Source: JALEFZ01 sp039820545
GTDB lineage: Bacteria > Bacteroidota > Bacteroidia > J057
Assembly (NCBI GenBank): GCA_039820545.1
Contig: JBCBPW010000032.1
Span: 3,483-67,482 of the forward strand
Direction: 5' to 3'
DNA: 64,000 nt
Below the pieces are notes generated by a model. It saw only the letters and a program-made list of their open reading frames with translations. It was not told where the DNA came from and searched no databases. The position numbers were made by a program, and so were the translations under genes. Below, piece after piece: positions 44,374 to 52,345 of this stretch (positions are counted from its first letter, which is position 1; each line of letters opens with the position of its first letter).

Positions 44374-44404
44374 TTTGGCAAAAGAATCAACGTTTGTATC
44401 TTTG
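44374..44404 (+). promoter_or_regulatory. tRNA-Ser promoter: TTTG-N19-TATCTTTG
   Basis: TTTG (44374-44377) and TATCTTTG (44397-44404) are separated by 19 bases and lie 12 bases upstream of the tRNA. This matches the -33/-7 consensus of the Bacteroidota housekeeping sigma factor and is the best promoter in the window. Confidence 0.85.
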
Positions 44405-44416
44405 CCGAGCAAACCC

Positions 44417-44503
44417 GGTGAGGTGGGTGAGTGGCTTAAACCAGTAGTTTGCTAAACTGCCGTACGGGCAACCGTACCGCGGGTTCGAATCCCGCCCTCA
44501 CCG
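44417..44503 (+). tRNA. tRNA-Ser (GCT)
   Basis: An 87-base cloverleaf with long variable arm (GTACGGGCAACCGTAC). The acceptor GGTGAGG pairs with CCTCACC; the anticodon loop TTGCTAA gives GCT (serine, AGC/AGU); the T-arm is GCGGGTTCGAATCCCGC. The 3' CCA is not encoded. Followed by a hairpin at 44509-44528. Confidence 0.96.
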
Positions 44504-44508
44504 CAAAG

Positions 44509-44530
44509 AAGCTAGCAGAGGCTAGCTTTT
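44509..44530 (+). terminator. Hairpin after tRNA-Ser
   Basis: AAGCTAGC (44509-44516) and GCTAGCTT (44521-44528) form an eight-base stem with a four-base loop and a short T tail. It may be a terminator or a processing hairpin. Confidence 0.7.
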
Positions 44531-44583
44531 GTGGTCTAAGAAAGTTTCGGGACAGATGTTCCGTAGATTGAAATAATGGTATT

Positions 44584-44658
44584 CGAGGTGTAGCGCAGCC
44601 CGGTTAGCGCACCTGCTTTGGGAGCAGGGGGTCGCAGGTTCGAATCCTGCCACCTCGA
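44584..44658 (+). tRNA. tRNA-Pro (TGG)
   Basis: A cloverleaf with acceptor CGAGGTG/CACCTCG, anticodon stem-loop CTGCTTTGGGAGCAG giving TGG (proline, CCA and wobble codons), and T-arm GCAGGTTCGAATCCTGC. CCA is not encoded. Confidence 0.95.
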
Positions 44659-44665
44659 CAACTTA

Positions 44666-44700
44666 AGAGAGTTAGATACTTACATTCACTCTCTGTTTTT
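44666..44700 (+). terminator. Hairpin after tRNA-Pro
   Basis: AGAGAGT (44666-44672) pairs with ACTCTCT (44688-44694) and is followed by GTTTTT. Together with the hairpins after the other two tRNAs it suggests separate or stepwise ended transcripts. Confidence 0.65.
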
Positions 44701-44710
44701 AGCTCTTTTT

Positions 44711-44784
44711 GGTCTCATAGCTCAACTGGATAGAGCAGCTGCCTTCTAAGCAGCAGGTTCCAGGTTCGAGTCCTGGTGGGATCA
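44711..44784 (+). tRNA. tRNA-Arg (TCT)
   Basis: A cloverleaf with acceptor GGTCTCA/TGGGATC (two G-T pairs), anticodon loop CTTCTAA giving TCT (arginine, AGA/AGG) and T-arm CCAGGTTCGAGTCCTGG. CCA is not encoded. Confidence 0.94.
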
Positions 44785-44787
44785 CTG

Positions 44788-44824
44788 AAATCGCTTGATA
44801 CGTAGAGTATTGAGCAATTTTTTT
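44788..44824 (+). terminator. Terminator of the tRNA cluster
   Basis: GCTTGATAC (44793-44801) pairs with GTATTGAGC (44807-44815) with two G-U pairs, flanked by AAAT/ATTT and a run of seven T. Confidence 0.8.
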
Positions 44825-44832
44825 GTTTTTCC

Positions 44833-45651
44833 TTATACCATTCCTACTACATGAGCTGATACGGCCTGTATCAATCGGTCCCAATCAAAAGCAGGCCCAA
44901 TATCCCACTTTCCTACTCCACGAAAGTTGACATGAGAACACACTCCGCGGTAATTGATCGCTTCCTTTGCCGTACTAAATATTTTGTACCGTTTTTCTTC
45001 GGGTAAAAAGGCTAAGGGGACCTGATACGTCCCCGAGAGATACCTCAATAGTATGGCTAAGCTATCATACTGGGCAGAGGTAAAGGTCGCAAAATATACA
45101 TGCTCTCGATAGGGTTGTGAGATTTTTTGATAGGCCTCATGGTCGTTAAGACTGCAATATATCTTAACTGGTCCCTCGTTCCCCGTCTCTTCATTCAAAA
45201 GACGCGAATAGACCGTTTCCAAATTTCCCTCTTTCTCTACTAAATACCCAATATTTGAAAGCTCAATCCCGATTGAAGATTTACTCATGGATTCATTAGT
45301 TCCTCTCGCTCCAGGTCCCAAATGATAAGACCATTCACTAGATGGGAATAACTGGTAAATGGTACCATCTCTAGCAATCACAAATGGGACAGATACATGC
45401 CCCCTTTTCTTGTTAGTCAACGACGCAATGTCTCCAGGTAAGTAACCTGCTGTAAAATGTAGAGTAATTCTCTTTTTCTGAGTTTTTCGCGCATAGTAAT
45501 AGCCTCGAAAACCATCCGCTGGCTGACATAACACATATTCCATCTTATCTTGACTTCCGGGGATTCTAATGGAATGCGGATGAAGTGTATAACGCGAACT
45601 TGTCTTCCCTGATTTAAAATCACGTTCTGTATCAGCTATCTGATGGTACAT
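44833..45651 (-). CDS. N-acetylmuramoyl-L-alanine amidase-like protein (Amidase_2)
   Basis: The 272-aa protein resembles zinc amidases that cut the bond between N-acetylmuramic acid and L-alanine in peptidoglycan. Zinc ligands: KRITLHFTAGYLPGDI (first His), a later His within CSHVNFRGVGKWDIGPAFDW with the acidic residue D/W motif typical of the family, and VSVPFVIARDGTIYQLFPSS, IGIELSNIGYL as fold markers. There is no signal peptide, which fits a phage-lysin or injected-effector type as well as a recycling enzyme. It converges on the tRNA terminator. Confidence 0.82.
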   Translation of the reverse strand: MYHQIADTERDFKSGKTSSRYTLHPHSIRIPGSQDKMEYVLCQPADGFRGYYYARKTQKKRITLHFTAGYLPGDIASLTNKKRGHVSVPFVIARDGTIYQLFPSSEWSYHLGPGARGTNESMSKSSIGIELSNIGYLVEKEGNLETVYSRLLNEETGNEGPVKIYCSLNDHEAYQKISQPYREHVYFATFTSAQYDSLAILLRYLSGTYQVPLAFLPEEKRYKIFSTAKEAINYRGVCSHVNFRGVGKWDIGPAFDWDRLIQAVSAHVVGMV

Positions 45652-45865
45652 TGCTTAGAATAAATGGTGAGAAATAGATACTGCATCTTTTGCAGCTATA
45701 ACGGATTTAAGTTAAACAATTTCATTCCTCTTTGCACCCGTAAAAGTACGGTAACATTATTCATTCTGACTGAGCTTTCTTCCTAGATTTATAGAATAAT
45801 CATATTCATTGCTATACGTAAGCCTATATCATACGTACGTACAATCTACATCCCCCAAAACCAAA

Positions 45866-45901
45866 AGGTACCAACCGCAGCCACAGCTACCATTGGTACC
45901 T
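45866..45901 (-). terminator. Terminator of the T9SS cargo gene
   Basis: AGGTACCAA (45866-45874) and TTGGTACCT (45893-45901) form a nine-base stem whose loop can pair further (GTAGC/GCTGC). On the minus strand the stem is followed by TTTTGGTTTTGG, 23 bases past the stop at 45924. Confidence 0.8.
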
Positions 45902-45923
45902 CAAAATTATCTCAATTAATCAA

Positions 45924-47318
45924 TTATCTCGCGATGATCATTTTCTGTGTCTCCTGGAAGCTGCCAGCCTGAAGGACAGAGAAATAAATTCCGTTGGGGA
46001 GATCTCTTCCGTCGAACTTGACCTGGTGCTGCCCTGCTGTCTGTAGGTTTTCGTCTAGCAAGGTGGTCACCTTTCTTCCCGTTGCGTCATAGATGTGCAA
46101 GGAAACCGAACGCTCCGTATCCAATCGGTAGGAAATCTGTGTGACTTCTGAGAATGGATTGGGCTGGTTAGATAAGGAAGCATGGAATACCTGATCGAGT
46201 AGCGATAGGCTTTGCTGATTATGCTCCTCGATATCTTGTGAAGATAGCTCTTGCGCCATCCGATTCATCGAAACCAAATAAGCGTCTGTAGGAAGGAAAT
46301 CTACGTCTTCTACTTCGAGACGGTACTTCGGCTCTATAGGTGAAAAACCAATTGTCACTCTGAAACGCTTGCGGGTCTCTCTCCAAGAGATACATTCATT
46401 CCAGATGCCATGCTTGATGTAGTACCATTCGTTGACGACCAAGTTGTTGCTGAAAGAAGCGGTGGTAGAAGTACAGCACTGGATCGGATTGCCTGGTACT
46501 TGGCTGTTGCCACTTGTGCTACCGCCTGGCGCATAGAATACATCCCACCAGTGATTGACGAATACAGGGTTTGAATTGGCCTGGGTGTTGGCCGTGACAT
46601 TGCCTGCAAAGTCACTACTTGCGGAGAGTGAGAAAAGAGTAGAGTAACCAGATGTAGTACAACCTGTCAGCTCAAAGTCGTCTAGGAATACATAGGATGT
46701 ACCCTGAGTCGTGATGCTACAAATTGGATTACGGTCTACTACAGGCCTAAACCAGAGTTGGCTATAGTTGCTGCTGGGCGTAAAAGTAACGCTGACAGAT
46801 TGCCAACCCGTGATTCCGCTCATATTGTGCGTCTTGACGATCTGATCGCTACCTGAAATCGCGGGTAATTCCTCTCCTGCTGGGCATCCATTGGTACCTC
46901 CCGACTGATTAGGTCTTCCATTTGTTAGGATCCATTGGGACTTTGAGGAATGACAAGATGATGTTGAAGCATTCCAACGGATGTCATACGTGATGGTATA
47001 TGTCTGCCCCGCCTGGAAGTTATAATTCAACGCAATGCTTTCTGCACGGTGAGGCGCAGAAGTACAGTTAAACCCATCATACTCTGTGTACATTCTCGCA
47101 TAGCGGACACCCTGTGTAGGCGAAATTCCAGGTGAATTGGATTGTATATCAGCAGTACCTGAGACGTTGGTCCATGCAGGGAAGCATCCTACAAAAAAAG
47201 GTTGATTTAAATTGCTACAGGTGGAGGTTTCAAAGCCTTCGGATACCAATTGCCCATAGGCAGCAGGCAAAGAAACCAACAGGAGCATGCCCAGAATGAG
47301 GGTTGCAGTTTTTTTCAT
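45924..47318 (-). CDS. Secreted protein with T9SS type A sorting domain
   Basis: The 464-aa protein (ATG 47318) has a signal peptide (MKKTATLILGMLLLVSLPAA), a jelly-roll-like carbohydrate-binding-type region (~residues 30-220, YNFQAGQTYTITYDIRWNAS...SVTFTPSSNYSQLWFRPVVD) with several Cys, a cupredoxin-like/plastocyanin-like middle (NPVFVNHWWDVFY...CCTSTTASFSNNLVVNEWYY), and the T9SS type A C-terminal domain (NPFSEVTQISYRL, SVSLHIYDATGRKV, DLPNGIYFSVL). It is exported by T9SS and probably attached to the cell surface or released. Ligand unknown. Confidence 0.9.
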   Translation of the reverse strand: MKKTATLILGMLLLVSLPAAYGQLVSEGFETSTCSNLNQPFFVGCFPAWTNVSGTADIQSNSPGISPTQGVRYARMYTEYDGFNCTSAPHRAESIALNYNFQAGQTYTITYDIRWNASTSSCHSSKSQWILTNGRPNQSGGTNGCPAGEELPAISGSDQIVKTHNMSGITGWQSVSVTFTPSSNYSQLWFRPVVDRNPICSITTQGTSYVFLDDFELTGCTTSGYSTLFSLSASSDFAGNVTANTQANSNPVFVNHWWDVFYAPGGSTSGNSQVPGNPIQCCTSTTASFSNNLVVNEWYYIKHGIWNECISWRETRKRFRVTIGFSPIEPKYRLEVEDVDFLPTDAYLVSMNRMAQELSSQDIEEHNQQSLSLLDQVFHASLSNQPNPFSEVTQISYRLDTERSVSLHIYDATGRKVTTLLDENLQTAGQHQVKFDGRDLPNGIYFSVLQAGSFQETQKMIIAR

Positions 47319-47837
47319 GATAATGGTGTGGTTAGAGTTAAAATGAAACAATAGAATCCTGGCCAGCTTCCTAGGTTAAGCCAGCAAAAAAGTGATTCGA
47401 ATCATCAGCCATGCTTTAGAGGGAGAGTTCCTCAAAGCTATTCTGAAAATGAAAATATGTACTCACAGTATGTAGGATGTAGAATTCCCTATCTGAATCC
47501 AGGGGTTTAGAAATGCGATGTTTGTCGTTTTTTATGACCGTTTACGCAAGAGTTGGGGATTTTTTTGGGGAAAATAAGCTAATGAGATCTCGTATAAAAT
47601 ATTTCATATCTATTTTTTTAAATATATGATTTTATTCCGACAAAGCAATCATTCGAAATAAAAATGAACAAAATCGTGAAGAATTTCATTTTACTTAAAC
47701 TTGAGTTAACGTATGGTCAATAAGTGTAAGCTTTGGGCTTATGCGTCAGATGGAGTGATTCTAGACAAAGTGTATATCCACTCCCCCCCTGTCTCCCAAC
47801 ATGGCGGTACATTTTCAGGTCTCTAGCCCTCTCCCTC
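47319..47837. other. Intergenic region, nothing recognised
   Basis: About 519 AT-rich bases between the T9SS cargo gene and the membrane protein at 47838, both read leftward. The promoter of the cargo gene must lie at the left part. No coding frame is credible. Confidence 0.5.
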
Positions 47838-48269
47838 TCACATCACCAACCTTAAAAAGAAGGTCACAAAGCCCAGCAAAAATAAAAAGGCCCCTACCAA
47901 CAAAAAGCCAAACTTCCGCCTGACGATTTGCTTGTGCATCCTCCTGTAGTCGTCGGTGGAGTCGGGGATGGAAAAGTAAGAGGTAGGCATGATGGCCATG
48001 AAGGTCACGAGGATTGCCACCAACCAAAATCCCAAGCCCCAAAGGAGCTGATGAGAGGGACCATAGTCCTTGATGGCGAGCGCGGGTTTTTCCAGGCCAA
48101 GCATGATGCTGAGGGAGAGGGAGAGCATGGTAGCGAGGAACTTGGCCGCATCTTCTATCCGCTCAGGTACCTTCTGCGCTTCGGACCAGCGATGGGCTTG
48201 CCAGCTTTCATCCTCAGGGGTGAAAGGCAGGGAGACAGGTTCGGTAGGTGTGTGGGGATCTGTGGACAT
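47838..48269 (-). CDS. Membrane protein of unknown function, partner of TPR gene
   Basis: Start chosen at ATG 48269 (143 aa), four bases after the TPR gene's stop; the longer frame to 48455 runs into that gene. It has three predicted transmembrane helices (FLATMLSLSLSIMLGLEKPA, LLWGLGFWLVAILVTFMAIM, FGFLLVGAFLFLLGFVTFFL) and a charged N-terminus rich in Pro/Glu. No family recognised. Close coupling to the TPR gene suggests a shared complex. Confidence 0.7.
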   Translation of the reverse strand: MSTDPHTPTEPVSLPFTPEDESWQAHRWSEAQKVPERIEDAAKFLATMLSLSLSIMLGLEKPALAIKDYGPSHQLLWGLGFWLVAILVTFMAIMPTSYFSIPDSTDDYRRMHKQIVRRKFGFLLVGAFLFLLGFVTFFLRLVM

Positions 48270-48273
48270 GGGA

Positions 48274-48766
48274 TCAGGGATTGAGGTGAGATTGGATCTG
48301 CTGGAGGAGCTGGGCGAGCTGCGCTTCATCAGGCAACTGGTTTTGCTGGGCAACTTGATAGGCACCCTGTATAAAGGGAAGGGCTTCTTCAAGCATTTCA
48401 TTCTGTACAAGTACCTGCCCCATATAGCTTCCGATGTGATAGATACCAATGGCATAACTTACTTCATGGGCGAGCTTCCATGCTTCCATTTCGAGTTGCA
48501 GAAACTCTTGTGCAGCTCCCTTCGCCAGCGAAATCGTAGCCATATTATGCAAAGTGGGAATCATCCCCGCTTTATCTCCAATTTCTCTTTGAATCTCTAA
48601 GGATTGCTTGAGAAAGGTCAATGCCGTCTCGTACTCCCCTCGTGCGTCGTAAATCTGGCTGATATTATTGAGGGTGACTCCTTCACCCGCTTTATCTCCA
48701 ATTTCTCTTTGAATCTCTAAGGATTGCTTGAGAAAGGTCAAAGCCGTCTCGTACTCCCCTCGTGCT
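48274..48766 (-). pseudogene. TPR-repeat protein, C-terminal fragment cut by an insertion sequence
   Basis: An open frame enters from the IS boundary at 48766 and runs to the stop at 48274. It encodes TPR repeats of 40 residues (ARGEYETALTFLKQSLEIQ, GDKAGEGVTLNNISQIYD) of the kind found in NB-ARC/CHAT-TPR proteins, then more degenerate helices. The N-terminal part is not visible beyond the IS, so the gene is disrupted; an internal start could still yield the C-terminal fragment. Confidence 0.85.
48566..48765 (-). repeat. Tandem 120-bp TPR-coding repeat
   Basis: The 80 bases at 48566-48645 recur at 48686-48765, differing at one base, with an exact 120-base (40-codon) period. Near-identity at DNA level implies recent duplication or gene conversion. 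Confidence 0.9.
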
Positions 48767-48769
48767 TTA

Positions 48770-49820
48770 AGTAGTCAAGCAAAATGAATGTGGTAATCTT
48801 TACCCACACAATCGAGTATGGTTTCGAGATGCATTTTGAGGCTATCGGCAGAGATGTATGCTCCTCTAGGTATCCATAGATACTTGATTTTTTTCCAAAG
48901 CATTTCAATGTAATTGAGCTCTGGTGATGCTTTGGGTAGGTATTGGATATAGAGTTTTTTCTCTTTCCATTTTTGGGTTTGTTCTTTGAACTTTTGAGCT
49001 GTGTGAGTGGATGCTTGATCCATGATCACAATGGTCTTTTTCTGAGGGTTGAATTGATCAAAAAACTCAATCAGATCATCAGTTTTGGGTGCTTTATCCC
49101 TCATTTGATACTGAAACTGGCCTCTTCAATTGATCATTCCCATCACGGTAAAGTTTTTCCCTTGGGTGGCTGGGATGATTTGGTTCTGTCCAATTCTTTG
49201 CCAAGCATAAGGAACAACAGGCTGAAGACTAAAGCCTGCTTCATCAAAGAAGAATAGCTCGATCTCATTGTTGTCTTCCATTTGTTTGAGGAGACGAAGC
49301 TCTTCCTTGAAAAAAGCAAAAAGAACTTCATCTCGTCTGGGTTTGCAGGATTTACGCATTCGTTTCCAAACAAAACCTGCTTCTTTCAATATGCGCCCGA
49401 TGGTCCAGACACTAACAGTCTTGTGAAACTTTTTGCTGACATAATCCAGCAGATCTGCTCGTTTTCGCACCACCGTCTCCGCAACAGATATCACTTTTTT
49501 TTTCTTCTGTGTTTAGTTTTGGGGGGCGACCTGGATGAGGTGCATCCACTAGACCATCAAAACTACCTGATTCCCAGCGATTAAACCAACTCGATATCGT
49601 ATCTCGATCTACGTCAAAGATCAAAGCTAACTCCTTGATCTTTTTACCCTGCGAACTCAGGATAAGAGCATGGGCTCGATCTCGGACACGATAACGAGCA
49701 TCTGTCTTTCGAATGAGATCTAATCTTGATTGGTCTTCAGAACTTAAGCGGATTATACGCATCGTTTTTCTGCAAAGTAAGCCTTTTAGGAAAATACCTG
49801 TTTTATTTTGCTCACCTACT
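48770..49820 (-). mobile_element. IS630-family insertion sequence, degenerate
   Basis: Terminal inverted repeats: the left end AGTAGTCAAGCAAAATGAA and the inverted right end AGTAGGTGAGCAAAATAAA match at 15 of 19 positions. The element is flanked by TA on both sides (48768-48769 and 49821-49822), the target duplication expected of IS630/Tc1-mariner elements. It cuts the TPR gene on the left and abuts a second IS on the right. Confidence 0.88.
48775..49762 (-). pseudogene. IS630-family transposase in two frames with an in-frame stop
   Basis: OrfA (49762-49412) holds the helix-turn-helix part (SQGKKIKELALIFDVDRDTI, LVDAPHPGRPPKLNTEEK). OrfB continues the DDE domain from 49494 (ELFFFDEAGFSLQPVVPYAW, IVIMDQASTHTAQ, LPKASPELNYIEMLWKKIK, including the DDE-type acidic residues). 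The frames meet at a nine-A run, so a +1 shift by slippage could join them as in some IS630 elements. A TGA at 49126-49128 (after VMGMIN, where Trp would be expected) interrupts orfB, so the element is probably dead. Confidence 0.85.
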
Positions 49821-50567
49821 TAACTGATATTACGCACGAAAAGTAATAATTTCTACTATAGAAAAGATAGTCGCGATGAAATCTGAGGAATTACTCTCTT
49901 TGTACATTGATTACCTGATGATTAGTACGGGTCAGGTTAGTGCTACAGGCTTATCACGTTTGTTGGATTCTAGCTTTAGCCATGACCAGATTACTCGTAT
50001 GCTATCGGAGTCCTATGACTTGTTTACTGCTTCTGCATACTGGAAGCGAATAAAGCCCATCGTACGGAAGGTAGAGTCATCTGAAGGGATACTAATTGCG
50101 GATGATTTTGTATCAGAAAAACCTCATTCATCTGAGAATGAGTTGATCACCTATCACTACAGCCATTTACATGGGAAGCCTGTCAAAGGGATTAATATCC
50201 TTCATCTCCAATATAGCGTTGACTTTGAGGGCCAATTGATCAATCTGCCCGTGGGCTATGATCTGGTTCGCAAGACCGAAATGCGACCCAATCCAGAAAC
50301 GGGCCAAATGGAACGATATAGCCCTAAGGATAAAAACGAGCGTTTCCGAGATTTACTCCATCAGACCCATTTCATGCATCATATTCCCTTTGAGTGGATT
50401 ATGGCTGATAGCTGGTATGCCAATGTCAAGAACCTTCGTTACATCGTTGAGAAGCTCAAATCAATCACTTTGCCCTAAAGCAACAACTATACACTGCTTC
50501 CCTCAAAGAAGCATTCAAAGAACTTCAAGCACTGAAAACTTCGATTTCTAGTGCGTAACATCAGTTA
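49821..50567 (+). mobile_element. Second insertion sequence, internally deleted (747 bp)
   Basis: Left end TAACTGATATTACGCACG (49821) and the inverted right end TAACTGATGTTACGCACT (50567) match at 16 of 18 positions. The interior encodes a truncated DDE transposase. The element seems to have inserted into the TPR gene first, after which the IS630 element used the TA at its left tip. Confidence 0.75.
49876..50558 (+). pseudogene. Truncated IS4/IS701-like transposase
   Basis: The first 200 codons (49876-50478) read a DDE transposase N-terminal half (LIADDFVSEKPHSSENELIT, GINILHLQYSVDFEGQLINLP, FEWIMADSWYANVKNLRYIV). After LKSI the frame breaks; a -1 shift near 50460 gives HFALKQQLYTASLKEAFKEL and ends at 50558. 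The length is well below that of a full transposase, so this is an internally deleted, frameshifted remnant. Family assignment is tentative. Confidence 0.75.
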
Positions 50568-50685
50568 TTTAGTGAATCTGAAGGGTAGAATACGAGGAGT
50601 TACTGCAAATTCCAGTAAAAAATCACTTTAACCAATTATTGTTTTTTCCTTTTTTAATGATGTTTTTTGCTCAAAAGCCTACTGT

Positions 50686-51648
50686 ATGAGATACCTCCTC
50701 CCTAGCTTAATTATTTGGATGAGCTCCCTATGTTTTGCTTTCAGCCAAGAACACTACCGAGCATTCAATGACTCAACCAGACCCTTTTTTGAGCAACAAC
50801 TCACCTATTTTGATGCATGGCTCCAAGATAGAGGACTCGGACAGGTACTCGCGATCGAAAAGCTGGAAACCCGCCCCGATATGCTGACGGTTTTTTTATA
50901 CCTGACAGCCGAAGATAAGGACTCAGCTGCCCTGGTATGGAAAGGCTTTGTGGAACAGTACGAAACCCAAATGGGAAGCGATCCCACCGAAGATATGCTC
51001 AATTACCTGAGTTTCCTGATGGAACAACCCCGCCGCCGCGTCACCATAGAACTATATGACCGAAAGGAAGACGAAGGGAGTCCCCTTTTCTATCTCGGGA
51101 TCTTTTATGAAAATGGTCAGATCGAGACAGAAACTTCCGGAAGCATGTCCGAAACCCGAAAAATTGAAGTGCCACGCTTCAAACTGGGAGATATGTATGC
51201 AGCGGTGGATTTTTCGTTAGAAAATGAAGACCTGAAGAATAAATTATCCAAAAAGCTGATTCTGGATGAAATTCTCACTTATTGCCGGAAGTACTACAGG
51301 GAGCGAGGGGCTGAACTCTACGAAGAAAGGGATGGAGAACTCAGAATTGAAGTTCGTAATCTGGAGCGAGAGGTACTGAAGGACGTTTCTCCCGGAATTT
51401 TGTATACACTTTTTGGTCTGGCGCAAAAAGAACGATTGCTGTTTATTTTTGAGGTGGTAGAAAATAATGGGAATTTTGAAATCGAGATGGAACTTCACGG
51501 GATGTTTGGCTCTGGAATCTTCTCGATTACAGATAGTGGCTATCGCCCCATGGAACCCGACTACAAGTCGAATTTGAAACGGTATGCATCTAGGTTTCAG
51601 GCTATGCTGGCAGAAGAGGTTGAATCAACTTTTAGTAAAAAGAAATGA
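50686..51648 (+). CDS. Exported protein of unknown function, first gene of caspase operon
   Basis: The 320-aa protein has a signal peptide (MRYLLPSLIIWMSSLCFAFS) and a mostly alpha/beta, acidic mature part rich in Glu and Arg. No family recognised. The stop overlaps the next start (ATGA), and gene 3 of the set is a caspase-family protein 53 bases after gene 2, so the three probably form one transcript. Confidence 0.7.
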   Translation: MRYLLPSLIIWMSSLCFAFSQEHYRAFNDSTRPFFEQQLTYFDAWLQDRGLGQVLAIEKLETRPDMLTVFLYLTAEDKDSAALVWKGFVEQYETQMGSDPTEDMLNYLSFLMEQPRRRVTIELYDRKEDEGSPLFYLGIFYENGQIETETSGSMSETRKIEVPRFKLGDMYAAVDFSLENEDLKNKLSKKLILDEILTYCRKYYRERGAELYEERDGELRIEVRNLEREVLKDVSPGILYTLFGLAQKERLLFIFEVVENNGNFEIEMELHGMFGSGIFSITDSGYRPMEPDYKSNLKRYASRFQAMLAEEVESTFSKKK

Positions 51649-52292
51649 CCGTAGGCAAATTTAAAAAGCGTATTTTCTGGTTTTTGGTGGGGAGTAAACT
51701 GCTAGTCCTAGCCTGCATATGGCTTTTTGTCAAAGGAAGTGTAAGCAATAGTGAAACCTGGACGGCGATGGCTATGGTATTGCCGCTTTTTGCAGCCTAT
51801 ATCTCCCCGCTATGGAAAGAGGTCACCTCCAACATCACTGAAGAAGAATCTCCCAACGAGCAGGAAAATGAAAAACTGAAAAGGCAGTTTGTCACAGTGT
51901 GCTACATTGCCTTTCCCCTATATACCTTTATCATCTTGATGGTGCTGACCTTGTTTGTGACGGGAGGACTGTTTGGGGGGGCAGGTGCGGTCATAGGAGA
52001 AGAACAACCTGATCGATCAGGTATCCTGGCAGCGATACTTGCGAGTGTGGAGTCCGCCTTCGGATTATATCTGGGCCCAGTGATTACGGCATTGACCCAA
52101 AAGCAGGAAAAGAATCCAAAGGAAGAGACTCGTAAGGAAGTAGGCAAACTGATCGAAGCACGTAAATATGCAGAAGCCCTGCAAAGGACAGGAATCGAAG
52201 ATCCTCAATTCAGGGATTTGCTATCTGCCGTTACAGCAGATGAGACAGCTGAAACTCGTATATTGAGAGAGATTTATAAGAGGCTCGATTAA
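51645..52292 (+). CDS. Membrane protein of unknown function, second gene of caspase operon
   Basis: The 215-aa protein has predicted helices at residues ~8-27 (RIFWFLVGSKLLVLACIWLF), ~39-55 and ~85-107 (VCYIAFPLYTFIILMVLTLF), and a Gly-rich loop GGLFGGAGAVIG. The C-terminal ~70 residues are hydrophilic with repeated Glu/Lys (KEETRKEVGKLIEARKYAEA), ending in RILREIYKRLD. No known family. It is coupled to the preceding gene by a four-base overlap. Confidence 0.7.
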   Translation: MTVGKFKKRIFWFLVGSKLLVLACIWLFVKGSVSNSETWTAMAMVLPLFAAYISPLWKEVTSNITEEESPNEQENEKLKRQFVTVCYIAFPLYTFIILMVLTLFVTGGLFGGAGAVIGEEQPDRSGILAAILASVESAFGLYLGPVITALTQKQEKNPKEETRKEVGKLIEARKYAEALQRTGIEDPQFRDLLSAVTADETAETRILREIYKRLD

Positions 52293-52345
52293 GCAATGAA
52301 TTTAGTGATATAACGCTACCCTAAACACATAGACACAACGACAAT

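Noticed and set aside
49126..49494. Reading the IS630 transposase as three separate genes
   Set aside because: The 49126 stop is in frame with the following segment and the earlier break is at a nine-A run; the whole is one damaged transposase.
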